From: Leptodactylus fallax
Lineage: Eukaryota > Chordata > Amphibia > Anura > Leptodactylidae
DNA length: 64,000 bases
Assembly: GCA_947044405.1 (NCBI GenBank)
Contig: CAMRHE010000011.1
Coordinates: 6,244,501 to 6,308,500, forward strand
Direction of reading: 5' to 3'
Positions 34,586-46,430 of this stretch are shown piece after piece (the first letter of the stretch is position 1; every line of letters begins with the position of its first letter). The notes beneath the pieces were generated by a model, which was given only the letters and a program-made list of their open reading frames with translations, ran no database searches and was not told where the DNA came from. The position numbers and the translations under genes were made by a program.

Positions 34586-35291
34586 TACAGTGGGGAAAAA
34601 AGTATTTAGTCAGCCACCAATTGTCCAAGTTCTCCCACTTAAAAAAGATGAGAGGCCTGTAATTGACATCATAGGTAGACCTCAACTATGAGACACAAAA
34701 TGAGAAAACAAATCCAGAAAATCACATTGTCTGATTTTTAAAGAATTTACTTGCAAATTATGGTGGAAAATAAGTATTTGGTCAATAACAAAAGTTCATC
34801 TCAATACTTTGTTATATATCCTTTGTTGGCAATGACAGAGATCAAACATTTTCTGTAAGTCTTCACAAGGTTGGCACACACTGTTGCTGGTTTGTTGGCC
34901 CATTCCTCCATGCAGATCTCCTCTACAGCAGTAATGTTTTGGGGCTGTCGCTGGGCAACACGAACTTTCAACTCCCTCCAAAGGTTTTCAATGGGGTTGA
35001 GATCTGGAAACTGGCTAGGCCACTCCAGGACCTTGAAATGCTTCTTACGAAGCCACTCCTTCATTGCCCTGGCGGTGTGCTTGGGATCATTGTCATGCTG
35101 AAAGACCCAGCCACGTTTCATCTTCAATGCCCTTGCTGATGGAAGGAAGTTTGCACTCAAAATCTCACGATACATGGCCCCATTCATTCTTTCATGTACA
35201 TGGATTAGTGGTCCTGGTCCCTTTGCAGAGAAACAGCCCCAAAACATGATGTTGCCAAAGCATGATGTTGGTGTTCTTTGGATACAACTCA
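34586..35291 (-). mobile_element. Tc1/mariner fragment (TACAGTGGGG family)
   Basis: The left end TACAGTGGGGAAAAAAGTAT is intact. The copy stops inside the transposase, where LINE sequence begins. It is the 3' half of the same family as 27517-29122, in opposite orientation. Confidence 0.9.
34801..35291 (-). pseudogene. Tc1 transposase C-terminal half
   Basis: Open from about 35291 down to 34801: [20 protein letters not shown], then the second catalytic Asp ([13 protein letters not shown]) and the Glu ([11 protein letters not shown]), 34 residues apart, ending NKGYITKY. The usual Ser before PDLNP is Phe. The N-terminal half, including the first catalytic Asp, is absent. The frame runs on without a stop into LINE sequence, so the apparent 188-residue protein is a chimera of two elements. 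Confidence 0.9.
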
Positions 35292-35480
35292 TTATGTTTG
35301 AAGGAGGCGGGAAAGATTCCAGAAGAAACACAGAGGTTAAACATTTTAGGAAGGTGTGTTGTGACAACAGGGGACAGAGACTGTAGGAGGTCTGACGGGA
35401 TAGGGTCGCTTGTACAAGTAGTAGGGTGAAAAGAAGAAAGGAGCTGGGAGACTTCTTCTTCTAGCTGATGCTCCATAGAC
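35292..35480 (-). pseudogene. Non-LTR retrotransposon reverse transcriptase fragment
   Basis: The minus-strand frame reads [18 protein letters not shown] and then [15 protein letters not shown]. This is the N-terminal part of a LINE reverse transcriptase (the segment before the fingers, with the characteristic TTC.SDPIP and S.IFP..FK motifs of the CR1/L2/Rex1-like groups). Only about 60 residues survive; no catalytic motif. Joined in frame to Tc1 sequence at about 35291. Confidence 0.75.
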
Positions 35481-35574
35481 AGTTAAAAAGGATACATGGA
35501 AATGAAGATTGTAGATATTGTGTAATCAGATAAAAGGGGAGGGGGTAAAATTGAAAGAATGTCAAATGAATAAA

Positions 35575-36720
35575 AAAAGCATATTACTAAAAAAGGACAT
35601 AATATAAAAAAAAAAAAAAAAAAAAAAAAAAACACAGAAAAAAGGCCACACTTTCCCAATACCAAATAAAACATGGCTCTATGTAGGAAGCAGAAAGACC
35701 CTTGCAATATATCATAGAAATAGCTGAGGAGCACAATGCTGATATAGCACACACCTACACCTATAGCTATAATCCATGAGGGGGGTGGGTACCTGTATTT
35801 CAAATGGACACAGGTAAAACTTATACAATGTGCTGTCATATAATAATGTGAGTTCCAAAAGAGCCTATTGGTCACGCTCATACTAGTAAATTACGTAGAC
35901 TGCCCAAAACCTCCATACGTTCACCTCAGCAGTAACAACACCCTACAAAAATAATAGGGCCTGGCTGCATCCTGCAAAGAAGCTCAAGTAACCATGAGGC
36001 ATTAGTCAATATTTTGGACAAAATACGCAAGCTCAGAAGCCAATGTGAAGATTCCCCATGCATTATGAGTCCCTAACCAAAAAGCAAAAAAACATATTAC
36101 TAAAAAAGGACATAATATACAAAAACATGACAGAATAAAAGCCTCTCTTACCCATTACAAAATACAACATGCCTCTATGTAGCATATAGACAGGTGCATC
36201 TCAATAAATTAGAATATCTTTGAAATGTTTATTTATTTCAGTAATTAAATTAAAAAAGTGACCTCCTATATTTTCTAGATTCTTTACACACAGAGTGTTC
36301 TAATTCAAGTATTTTATTTCTGTAAATGTTGATTATGGATTACAGCTAATGAAAACCAAAATCTAAGAAAATTAGAATATTGTGAAAAAGTTCAGTATTG
36401 TAAATTCAGTGTGTTACCTGCCAAGGTTTTCTAAGCCTTTAAATGGTCCCTCAGTCTGGTTCAGTAGGACACACAATCATGAAAGACGCTGATTATGAAT
36501 TGAATTACTGAAATAAATGAACGTTTCAAAGATATTCTAATTTATTGAGATGCACCTGTATGATAGAAACAGCTCAGATGTACAATTCTGATATAGCATC
36601 CACACACCTACAATCCATGAGGGGTTAGATGCCTGCATTTCAAATGCACACAGATAAAACTTATACAAGGTTCTGTTACATGATAATGTGAGGTGTACAG
36701 CACCAAAGAGATGTTTCTAT
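35575..36720. repeat. Tandem duplication of ~500 bp, second copy interrupted
   Basis: ACATATTACTAAAAAAGG... style blocks at 35580 and 36091, CATGGCTCTATGTAG at 35672 and CATGCCTCTATGTAG at 36170, and AATCCATGAGGGG at 35770 and 36610 show two diverged copies in direct orientation. A long poly(A) (35591-35621) occurs only in the first copy and the element at 36189-36560 only in the second. Confidence 0.75.
36191..36558. mobile_element. Tc1/mariner-type MITE at TA
   Basis: Inverted ends CAGGTGCATCTCAATAAATT and AATTTATTGAGATGCACCTG, extended by TTGAAATGTTTATTTATTTC and its inverse. 368 bp, AT-rich, no coding sequence. The sister copy of the surrounding duplication lacks it. Confidence 0.8.
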
Positions 36721-36819
36721 GTTATATTGCAAGGCCCTATCTGCATCCTACGTTAATTTTGTGGATAGGTCAGGAATCTAATTTGAAACTGAAGGCCTCC
36801 AGAATTAGATTTTTTTCAG

Positions 36820-38530
36820 TGTTTTTGAGGATGTCATAAAATTTATGGTGGCCCAAACAAATGTATACGCCCAGCAATTTATTGAACAAAATATGCTTAG
36901 GCCCCTGAGGTGGACACCAGTAATGCAGCAGTGATGATTCTGGGGTCTTGTGTTGCATATGGGCAATCAAATGGCCATGACCAGGAAATGTTTCAAAATT
37001 ATACTGAAGTTTCTGCATTATAACGATAATGCACAGTGTCCACCTGAGATGCCATCAACTTTGACCGCCTATTCAAAATCAGGTCAGTCATAAAACACTT
37101 TAACACTAACTTTGCAGCATCATACATCCCTGATCAGAACATTTCTATAGATGAGTCTCTGATCAATTTCAAAGGGAGGCTTAAATTCTGCTAATTGCCC
37201 AGTAAGAGGGCACGGTATGACAGTAAAATGTACAAATTGTGTGAGAGTTGCTCAGGTTATCCTAGGAGTTAGTGGGGAAAAAGAATGGAATTTGCTGAAC
37301 CCACTGCTGGACCAGCATGCCACTCTTTAAATGGAGTGTGTTGCCAGGAAATTACCTATTGTTTAAATCATGTTTTTATGTTAAACATATTTGTTTTAAA
37401 TATCTTTTCGTGATGTTGTTTTTAATTTTCAAAATTTATATCTATAGTTAAAGATAAATTCTAAAAAAACTTGCAAATCCAACTTTTGCCACTAACCCTA
37501 AAACATTCTGGGACTTCCTGTTTCGAATAGGAGATCCATGGGCCATAAACACAATATACTGGAACTGACCTGATTCACTTGTATGGGAGAGTTTTCTAGG
37601 CATGTTCTGTGACCTGAGCAGAGGTCATTGCACAGGGTGGTGGTGGGGGGGGGGGGGGGTGAGCTATGAAATTCTCTATTGTTACTATGTCTTATCTTCA
37701 CCTACATGATAGCTGTGATAATCAATGTGCTGATGAGTGAGAGGGCTGCTGCAAAAAAAACAAAAAAAAAAAAAAAACAAACAAACTACAGAAAACAGGA
37801 AATACCATATTATATTGCCTAGTAGACAAAGTCAGAATTGCAGGATTTTTAGGATTTTTTTTTTTTTTTAAATATAGACATAATGTAAAACTTGTTTAAA
37901 AAAGAAAGGTAATTTTCTGGTGACATATTGCCTTTAATTGCCTCAGTTCCAAAGGAACTGCAGCTTGTGGGACAGTTTGTAAAATTCAGAGAGGCCTCCC
38001 TAGGGCACAGATTGCACAGCGCCTCAGAAAGGGTGGGAGCAGGGCGGTCTGCAATGAGAACATGTGGTTGGTCAAGTATAAGGACAAGAGGAATGTCCTT
38101 GTACTGATGACAATTCATAGTAACGGCAGCAGCCCTGTTCTTTTATGCTGTACCAGTACCACTACACCCAAGCCATCATATAGATGGCACTGTATAATGT
38201 TTATGTGATATCACGATGTGCAGGCAGTTCAGGAACATTCCTTGAATTTCAGGAGGTAGTTATCAAGACCCTAATATTTGGGGACCAAGAAGGGCAGGGC
38301 CCCAGTACTTTGGAATTGAAGGTGCCTATATTGTTCCAGGGCAACACTTTCCACAAGAAGTCCTACAAATGAAAGAGAAAGAAGATACAGAAGTGCAGAA
38401 AAAAGGTGCAGAGTATGCTCCAAAAGGGGAATAAGGAAGGATACCATTTATCAATGTGACATCTGCACTGAAAACCTGGTCTGACCTTGAAAGAGTGCTT
38501 CAGATTTTACCACACATCCACGAATTATTA
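36820..38530 (+). pseudogene. piggyBac-type transposase, decayed over its full length
   Basis: Consecutive plus-strand segments in changing frames match the order of a piggyBac transposase. The N-terminal helical part is near 36828-36900 (FEDVIKFMVAQTNVYAQQFI). Next comes MTRKCFKIILKFLHYNDNAQ with CPP at 36970-37045, then FDRLFKIRSVIKHFNTNFA at about 37058, then the first catalytic Asp in ISIDESLINFKGRLKF at about 37140, and KRARYDSKMYKLCESCSGY. Sequence at 37280-37320 recalls LLNPLLDQ. From 37963 an open run gives ACGTVCKIQRGLP and LVKYKDKRNVLVLMTIHSNG. 38184-38290 gives MALYNVYVISRCAG and FQEVVIKTLIFGD. The C-terminal Cys-rich zinc-binding region lies near 38395-38520 (RVCSKRG, then CDICTEN). 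Poly(A)-rich insertions fall at about 37750-37790. Multiple stops and frameshifts; dead copy. No TTAA-flanked ends could be assigned. Confidence 0.8.
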
Positions 38531-38534
38531 CTTT

Positions 38535-39835
38535 TATACCTGTGGGGTACAAATGCTCACTATACCCTTGGATAAATTTCTTACTAGTTTCCAAACTGAG
38601 GTCATTAGTTGGGGGTTTTCATTGTACTGGTACTTCACTGCAAATATGACATAGCACCTGAAAATTATTTTTGCAGGTTTACATCTACAAGTGAGGAATT
38701 TCCGTAGTTGGGAGGAATTGCTTGACAAATTCTTAGTGTATTTTCTTCTTTAACCCCTTGTAGTAATGAAAAAATTGGGGTTAAGGCAACATTTTATTGG
38801 AAAATACGTCTTATTCTAAATTAACTGCCCAATTCTATGAAACACTTCCAGTTCAGAGACAGACAAGGTTCATTCCTTCCTTCTCTCACTGACTGAAGCG
38901 ACATTACACAATACAAAAGTATCCTCAGTGTCTGCACTTATTTATCAACGCCGGCTAACTATACTTATGCTCACATCACTTACCGTGAGTACCGCTCCGG
39001 CCCTCCATTACTCTGCCCATAAAGGTTCACTGTACAAAATCTCCTGGCACCGCTTTAGGAACATAACTTCCCTGTCGGTCTGCACAGAAATAGTCCAGTT
39101 CAAGTGCCTCTGTTGACCCGAACCTCTGGCCAAGTGCCAACAGCATTTATTTCCCAAATGGTGCTACCAATCTCTCATCACAGCCTTTTTAACCATCACA
39201 CACTATCTTGCTCTGTAGGCCATATTTCCTCGTTGGTTATATAACCATAGTCTCCAACAACACCGATTACAAAATCTTCCCAAAGTGTTCCAACACATTG
39301 GATCTATACAGTGGAATCTAATCTTGTAATACATTATATTATCATTTATATCCTGGCTTTGGATTAACAGCTGATTAGTTTGCCAATTAACTGCACCTAT
39401 CTCAATCAGTGTAATTTAAAGGGATCTTAATGCCCTGACCACTGATACACATCCATCAGGTCAGTGGCTTGGGAGCCTGCCTGTACTCACAAGGAGATGA
39501 AAATGCTTAATTAGCTTAACCCTAATTGACCTGTATTAAGCAATTCCACAGCAGTACCTGAGCAAACTTATTCTACGCAAGTTTTATATGCCACTTATTA
39601 CTTTACCATGACCAGAAGAGGAAGAAGAACTCCGATGAGGAAACTAACAGACTTCCTCTCTCCTTCAGGCCAAGCCCAAACCTGTTACATTTGAAGCCTT
39701 CTAACGTCCAAAATAAATTAATTAAAAGATTATGCCAATATAAATTAGAGATGTGGTAGATAATATTTATTAATATCTATTAATCACATTTTGAAAATTT
39801 TATTTTTTTTTCCAAATTTCAATCAAATTTCCATG
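38535..39835. repeat. Dispersed repeat split by an ~0.88-kb insertion
   Basis: 38535-38807 matches the repeat seen at 9840-10160, and 39692-39835 continues with GCCTTCTAACGTCCAAAAT as at 10447-10620. The piece between (38808-39691) is absent from the other copy. Confidence 0.65.
38808..39691. mobile_element. Unclassified insertion within a repeat
   Basis: GC-richer sequence without a coding frame of note, between two halves of a repeat that is continuous elsewhere. It ends CAAACCTGTTACA and could be a solo LTR read in inverse orientation (TGTAACAGG start), but I find no clear target duplication. Classification open. Confidence 0.35.
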
Positions 39836-39839
39836 TGTG

Positions 39840-40460
39840 GTCCTCTGTTATAAGTGGTGTACCCCAAGGTTCAGTGTTTGGTCTGCTGATAATTAATTAT
39901 TAAAGATATAGATGATGGGATTAATAGCACTGGCTCTATTTTTGCAGATGACACTGATCTATGTATTACAGTGCAGTCTATGGAGGGTGTGCATACCTTA
40001 CAGACTTGGACAGACTGAGTATTTGAGCATCCACTTAGCAAATGAGGTTCAAAGTGGATAAATGTAAAGTTATGCATCTGGGTAAAAATAATCTGCATGC
40101 AACATATGTCCTAGGGAGAGTAATGCTGGGAGAATCACTGGTGGAGAAGGACCTGGGTGTACTTGTAGACCATAGATTGAATAATAACATGCAATGTCAA
40201 TCACCTGCTTCTAAGGCCAGGGGGATATTGTTTTGTATTAATAGGTGCATGGACATGCAAGACAGGTAAGTAATATTACTACTTTATAAATCATTGGAAT
40301 ATGTAGTTCAGTTCTGGGCACCGGTTCCTTACAAATGATGTTCTAGAGTTGGAAAAGGTAAAACAAACGGTCATAAAACTGATAAGGAGCATGAAGGACT
40401 TAGTTATGAGGCAAGATTAAATAAGGTAAATTTGTTTAGTCTTGAGGAGATGCACTTAAG
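39840..40460 (+). pseudogene. CR1/L2-like LINE reverse transcriptase fragment
   Basis: Begins with the SGVPQGSVFG-type palm motif (39853-39885), then the catalytic FADDTD box at about 39943-39960, then MRFKVDKCKVMHLGKNN and VEKDLGVLVDHRLNN at 40042-40190, and the thumb region (CVQFWAPV-like at about 40300; SYEARLNKVNL-like at 40405). The order is that of a non-LTR reverse transcriptase palm and thumb on the + strand. Frameshifts break it (near 39895, 40020 and 40270). The 5' half and the endonuclease are absent. Confidence 0.85.
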
Positions 40461-41102
40461 GAGTTAAACCCAGAGGCGCTCCTCTAATGAGGCGAAGCGA
40501 GGTGGCCTCCTCAGGCGAAACTATCCGTCACTGTCTGGGGGGGTGGCATTTTTACTATTTATTTAATGTAAACCAGCCCAGGACAGGCCGCTTTAAGAAA
40601 AAAACAAAAAAACAAAGCTGAGCGGGGCCTGTTCTGGGCTGGCTTACGAGACATCCACATCTCAGTGCAGGCATCGATACAATGATGTCATCGCCCCACC
40701 TGCGCTGAAATGCAGACGTCCTATGCGCAGACTAGAAGAGGAGGTGGCGGCTCCATCAAGGGATCGCAGGTAGGTGAGGACAACTTTTTTTTTTTTTTTT
40801 TTTATAAATAAGACGTTACCTGCTGGAGTAACCCCGGCAGGTAACGGCCTATTTACTTAGCTACCCCCGCGCCTGCTCGTGGCCGCCTCCGCTTCACCTT
40901 CTGCTATTGTTACTCACCATTGTTACTCACCTCGCTTGCGATCCAATGTTACTCCCAGCAGGCTTCGGCCCTCTGGTGAAGTCATCAGGTCGCGACGCCT
41001 GCTTGAGCCACGTGACATCTGTACGCAATTAAACAGGGCCAAAAGCTGCAGGGAGTGCATCGGTTTTTATGTTTGTCACCACCTGGGCCTCCAATCATTA
41101 TA

Positions 41103-41134
41103 CTCTGGGGTCTAAAAAGACCCCAGAGTATAAT
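41103..41134. repeat. Perfect hairpin next to the minisatellite
   Basis: TACTCTGGGGTCT followed after four bases by AGACCCCAGAGTA. The same palindrome type precedes or follows the related blocks at 7507 and 17728. Confidence 0.85.
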
Positions 41135-41147
41135 AATAGTTCATGGG

Positions 41148-41990
41148 TGGGCCACTATGGGGCATAATACCGTGTGCAGGGGCCACTATGGGGCATAATA
41201 TTGTGTGCAGGGGCCACTGTGGAGCATAATACCAGTGCAGGGGCCACTATGAAGCATAATACTGTGTGCAGGGGCTGCTGTGGGGCACAATACTGTGTGC
41301 AGGTGCCACTGCAGCGCATAATACCAGTGCAGGGGCCACTATGGAGCATAATACCAGTGCAGGGGCCACTATGGAGCATAATACCAGTGCAGGGGCCACT
41401 ATGGAGCATAATACCGTGTGCAGAGCCCACAATGGAGCACAATACTGTGTGCAGGGGCCACTATGGAGCATAATACCATGTGCAGGGGCCACTGCGAGAG
41501 CATAATACCTTGTGCAGGGGCCACTATGGAGCATAATATCGTGTGCAGGGGCCACTATGAAGCATAATACCATTTGCAGGGGCCACTATGGAGCATAATA
41601 CCATGTGCAGGGGTCGCTGTTGAACATAATTCCGTGTGCAGGAGCCACTGTGGGGCATAATACCATGAGCAGGGGCCACTGTGGGGCATAATACCATGAG
41701 CAGGGGCCACTATGGAGCATAATACCGTGTTCAGAACTGACTATGGAGCATAATACCGTATGCAGGGGCCACTATGGAGCATAATACCGTGTTCAGAACC
41801 CACTATGGAGCATAATACCATGTGCAGGGGCCACTATGGAGCATAACACTGTGTTCAGAACCCACTATGGAGCATAATACCGTATGCAGGGGCCACTATG
41901 GAGCATAATACCATGTGCAGGGGCCACTATGAGGATAATGCCGTGTGCAGGGGCCCCTGCGGGCTATAATACTGTATAATACTGTGTTCA
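41148..41990. repeat. Large ~31-bp minisatellite (about 27 units)
   Basis: Tandem copies of GGGGCCACTATGGAGCATAA plus TACCGTGTGCA, with 29- and 31-bp variants (ACCAGTGCA versus ACCGTGTGCA) and a higher-order alternation with GTTCAGAACCCACTATGG in the right half. No unique spacers, so not CRISPR. Long frames run through it in several phases because the unit contains few stops. Confidence 0.95.
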
Positions 41991-44039
41991 GGGGCTACTG
42001 TGGAACATTATAGTGTATGTAAATGAGGTGTTATAAACAGGGGCTACGGCACCTGTTTATACCATACGCTGTCTGTTTATAGTGACCGTGTGATGTAATT
42101 CCAGCCTTGTCACATAGACGTGTATAGGATGAGGCTGCATTTACTTTACATGGCCGCTATGAGATGAATGACACAATGTAAACACAGAAGGGGTCACAGT
42201 GCTTACACAGGTACCATTCAAACAGCTGATGAGTAGGGGTCCTGGTTTTTTGATTAGAATATTAATGACCTGGAAAACCTTTTAATTAGTTAACGCCTAG
42301 AACATTATTAATAGGGGGCACTATTTATACAGGGTACACACGGACATTATTAATATAAAGATGCACCTGGGAGTATTATTCATTATGGGGGATTATATCA
42401 TATATTTTATAATTGGGGGTAGCAGCAGGATGGGTGTGCAGGTGAGGACAATGTGGGTTGGATGCCTGGAAAAGTGAGGAGCCAAAGATATCTGTGTTGC
42501 AAACTTTACAGAGACAAGTCACAGCTGGAAGAAGTGGTCATGGCAGTCCAAAGGGAAGAGAAGGGAAATGTGAACGATTAGTCAGAGACATCTCCTGTAA
42601 GTCACAAAATGTTACTGTACTGTATTTACCTAAATGATAGAGGATAAATACCTGATTGATGGGGGTTTTTCTGCTGAGACCCCCACTGAGCCTGAGAATT
42701 GGGTTTTTTCCCCCCACTTGGGTGGAAATTCAGAAAGGCTGAATATAGGCATGTTGCTTGGTGGATGGACGAACCCGCGTGGCTCTCATTCACTTCAATG
42801 GAAGTGCCAAAGATAGCCGAAGTACAGTACTCAACTATCTGCGGTGCTCCTATTATAGAGAATGGGGGCCACGTGGGCTTGTCCATCCACAAAGCAGAAG
42901 ATGTGTGAATTTACTTTCATTGTTAATACAGTGTTGTTGATCTGATACTGAAGTAATGCTGTACGAAGAATTCTTAAAAACTGTTTTATAACTTTGTGTA
43001 TTGTGTGACGATAACAGCGTGTGAAGCTAGTAGCATGTAAACTCAATTTTTTTTTGGGGGGGGGGGCGTCTTTCTATAGTCTTCCTCAGGCAGCAAAGAG
43101 GCTAGGTTCACCACTGGTTAAACCTTTATAAATATATAAATGGACCATGCAAAAATTATAATGAAAAGCTGTCCTAATATAAAAGCCCCTCAAAAGACAT
43201 GGGGGCACTCCCTCCATCTGGAGAAAAAAAGGATTAATCTTCAGAGGTAACAAGTCTTCTTCACCATAAGGACTGTGAATTGTGGCATCCAAAATGGGAA
43301 GTACAGCCAATCCAGTATTCCCAAACAACAGTTAATGTACATAAAAAATGTGAAATGTCTTGCTGTTGCTATTAGACATGAGCGAATCGAAGATGCAGAA
43401 GTGGAATTCGATCTGAATTTCAGGAAATCTTTGATTCGCCACGATTCCGGATTTCCTCACACTTCAATGCATCGAATCGCATTTTTTTTATAAAATGGCA
43501 GCCGCACATGTTAGGACAAGGGGAAAGGGACTCTGGGAGCGTGGGATCATCCACAATGCCAAACATGCAGCTAATCAACAGCCAGCCGGACCTGCGATGT
43601 CACAGCCCTATAAAAACCCTCGGCCATTTTAGGTACAGTCATTTCACATCGCTGTTACTGTAGGGACATACGTCGGCAGAATCTAGGGAGAGACTTAGAA
43701 AACAGATAGAAGTTCAGGAAAAGAACCTTAGAACTGTAGGGAAAGGATAGGGGAGGGATTTAGAGAAGAATTTGGGGTGGTTGCAGGGTCATTTACAGAA
43801 AGAATTTGCAGGATAATTCACATTGCAGCACTCACTGCCGTTATACTGCTGCTCATTACTCATATCTGTGTCTTCAAGGTGGAACACAACAAGCCTTTTG
43901 CAGTGTAGAACAGCAAAAAAACAGTGAATTATCATCCAATAATATCTACACGTATCTGTAAAAAACGCCTTTTTAAAGGCGTTTATTATAAGGGACTTAT
44001 TCACTGTTCTTCTACAGAATAACATTACATTTGTCAATA

Positions 44040-44792
44040 CTATTGTGCCAAAGAAAACTGAATTATCATCCAATAAAGATGACCATATTCGCCATTTTGT
44101 TCCCATTGTGCTGATGGAGCCGATACTGCTCCTGCCACCCCCACCCCCACCCCCTCCCACAGCTGCCATGCCAGTGCAAGTTGAGTGCTCAGGGCCCCCC
44201 GGTCAGACATGTGAGAGGATGGATGATGGCGCAGATAGGCAGCGGCCAACCTGCTACATAGCATGTCTCTGTTATAGTTCAGTTTTTCCTCCCTCTCAGC
44301 GGGTGTAAAAAAGGCCCCCATTTTTTCCCGGTAGCGAGGGTCTAACATGGTGGACAGCCAGTAGTCATCCCCTGCCGAATGGTGACAATTCGGCTGTCAC
44401 TGCGCAAGGAAGTCAGGTTGCATTTGCGCAAGTGATTCCGAGGGACTCCCTGCATCCATCTCCACTGCATACTGCCTTGGTGTGTCTGGGTCATCTGCCT
44501 CATCCTCCTCATCTCCCTGTGGCTGTTCTGGTTGCTCCTGCTCCTGATCCTCCTCTCCACCCATTTGGCTACACATTTTTTGTACTCTAATCTCCTCCTC
44601 ATCCTCCTTCTCCTCCAGTTCAGCCCCCACAGGGCTCGTGTGGCCGAGAGATGTAGACGCCGCATCTCCAGTCCCCTGATGAGCCAGATTGAAAAGCATC
44701 TTTTCCAGGATGTGAATCATCCTGTAGTCCTGGCGACTGACTAATAAAGTGGCCTCCTCAAAGGGAACGAGCAAACGGCAGGCATCGCACAT
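44040..44792 (-). pseudogene. hAT transposase, C-terminal part
   Basis: Frame 44792-44397 opens MCDACRLLVPFEEATLLVSR, the segment preceding the conserved acidic core of ZBED-like hAT transposases. After a shift, 44348-44040 reads MLDPRYREKMGAFFTPAERE, the LDPR.K block. The C-terminal dimerisation motif is not recognisable. The Tc1 derivative at 44817 interrupts this gene just upstream of the start of the first frame. Confidence 0.75.
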
Positions 44793-44816
44793 GTGCTGCC
44801 ACTGGCTAATGGTAAA

Positions 44817-45450
44817 GTAACAGTTGTGCTAAAGGCACAGGAAACTTGGTCAAAGGTAAAGGAAAGATGAATGCAGCACGTTATCGGCAAATACTGGAGG
44901 CAAATTTGCACTCATCAGCCAGGAAGCTGCGCATGGGATGTATTTGGACATTCCGACATGACAACGATCCAAAACACAAGGCCAAGTCAACCTGTCATTG
45001 GCTACAGCAGAAGAAAGTGAAGGTTCGGGAGTAGCCATCTCAGTCTCCTCACCTCAATATCATTCAGCCACTCTGGAGAGATCTCAAGCGCGCAGTACAT
45101 GCAAGACAGCCCAGGAATTTACAGGAACTGGCAGTTTTACCATCTGAGAAAATAAAGAGCCTCATCCATAACTACCACAAAAGACTTCAAGCTGTCATTG
45201 ATGTTAGATGGGGCAATACACGGTATTAAGAACTGAGGTATGTGAACTTTTGAACAGTCATTTTGATGTTTTTGGTTGTCATTATGATTTAAAAAGAGAA
45301 AACACAGAAATTTGACAATAAATGGCTTCAAACAACCACTAACCATGAGTGGAGAAAAAGTTTTTGTGTTATCATTCATAGTCTCTGAAAAAAGGCCAAA
45401 AAAACCCCAAAAAATCTGGTGGGGTATGTAAACTTTTTAGCACAACTGTA
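44817..45450 (+). mobile_element. Internally deleted Tc1 (family of 15.4-16.7 kb)
   Basis: The left end is reduced to TAACAGTTGTGCTAAA, then the sequence jumps to the transposase C-terminal half (GCAAATACTGGAGGCAAATT onward) and runs to the intact right end AGCACAACTGTA at 45450. Codons for FRHDNDPKHKAKSTCHWLQQ are readable from about 44940, with the first stop after KKVKVRE at 45034. Confidence 0.85.
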
Positions 45451-45777
45451 CATAGGGGAGTAACTCTGTCTGCTTCGATCATAAAGAAATCGTTTATGGC
45501 TTTTTTTCTGTTTATATTGTATAGTCAATCCAACATATGGAGGGTTGAATTCCAACGGGTGGAAACATCGCATATCAGCCTGTGTCAGTGATGGCGAACC
45601 TTTTAGAGACGGAGTGCCCAAACTGCAACCCAAAACCCACTAAATTATCGCAAAGTGCCAACACGGCAATTTAACCTTAAATTAACCAGGATCTATTTTA
45701 TAGTGACCGTGCAATGTTAAAGCCTGTAATAATATCACACCTGCTATAAAACAGATACTGTGTGATATAAATAGTGA

Positions 45778-46270
45778 AGGGCCCCAGACAGTACAATGTG
45801 CTCCGAAGTGGCCCCCAGACAGTACATTTCACTCTGAAGTGGCTTCCAGACAATATTATATGCTCCACAGAGGCCCCCACACAGAATTATATGCTCCACA
45901 GAGGCCCCCGCACAGTATTATATGCTCCATAAAGGCCCCCGCACAGTATTATATGTTCCACAGAGGCCCCCGCACAGTATTATATGCTCCACTTTGGGCC
46001 CCCACCCACATTATATGCTTCACAATAAGCCCCCCCACACAGTAGTATATGCTTCACAGTGGGGCCCCACACAGTATTGTATGCTTCACAGTGGGACCCC
46101 ACACAGTAGTATATGCTTCAGTATCCCCCATGCAGTAGTATATGCTTCACAGTTCCCCCCATACAGTAGTATATGCTTCAGCGTCCCCCACACAGTATTA
46201 GATGCTTCACAGTGTCCCCCATATAGTAGTATATGCACCACAGAAGGCCCCCACACAGTAGTTTATGTTA
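45778..46270. repeat. ~30-bp minisatellite
   Basis: About 16 units of CAGAGGCCCCCACACAGTAT plus TATATGCTCCA-like sequence, same family and orientation as 7245-7475. Confidence 0.9.
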
Positions 46271-46430
46271 CTTACCTTGTCCCACGAAGAGCTGCAGTCC
46301 CACGAAGAGCGTCCTCCTTCTTCTAATCGCAGGCGCTGATGACTTACGTCATCGCGTCTGCGTCGGGGCAGAGGTCACACTCTGCAGTCAGTATAGGCTG
46401 CGGTTCCGCGGACCGCGGCCTACACTGACA

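Larger units (their letters stand above)
40480..43105. repeat. Composite repeat carrying the large minisatellite
   Basis: The left part (GAGGCGCTCCTCTAATGAGG, then a block with CTGGGCCTCC and a palindrome) precedes the minisatellite. The right part ends TTCCTCAGGCAGCAAAGAGG at 43081-43102, an end resembling sequence near 410-440. The block 40790-41140 is shared with 7480-7850 and 17480-17780. Confidence 0.45.

Noticed and set aside
35483..35881. 132-residue minus-strand frame with a poly-Phe run
   Set aside because: It spans a poly(A) tract in a tandem duplication; the second copy does not preserve the frame.
38808..39691. Calling this insertion a solo LTR outright
   Set aside because: TG...CA ends can be proposed but no matching target duplication or paired LTR was found.
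41155..41573. CRISPR-like regular array
   Set aside because: No unique spacers between units; it is a plain tandem repeat in eukaryotic DNA.
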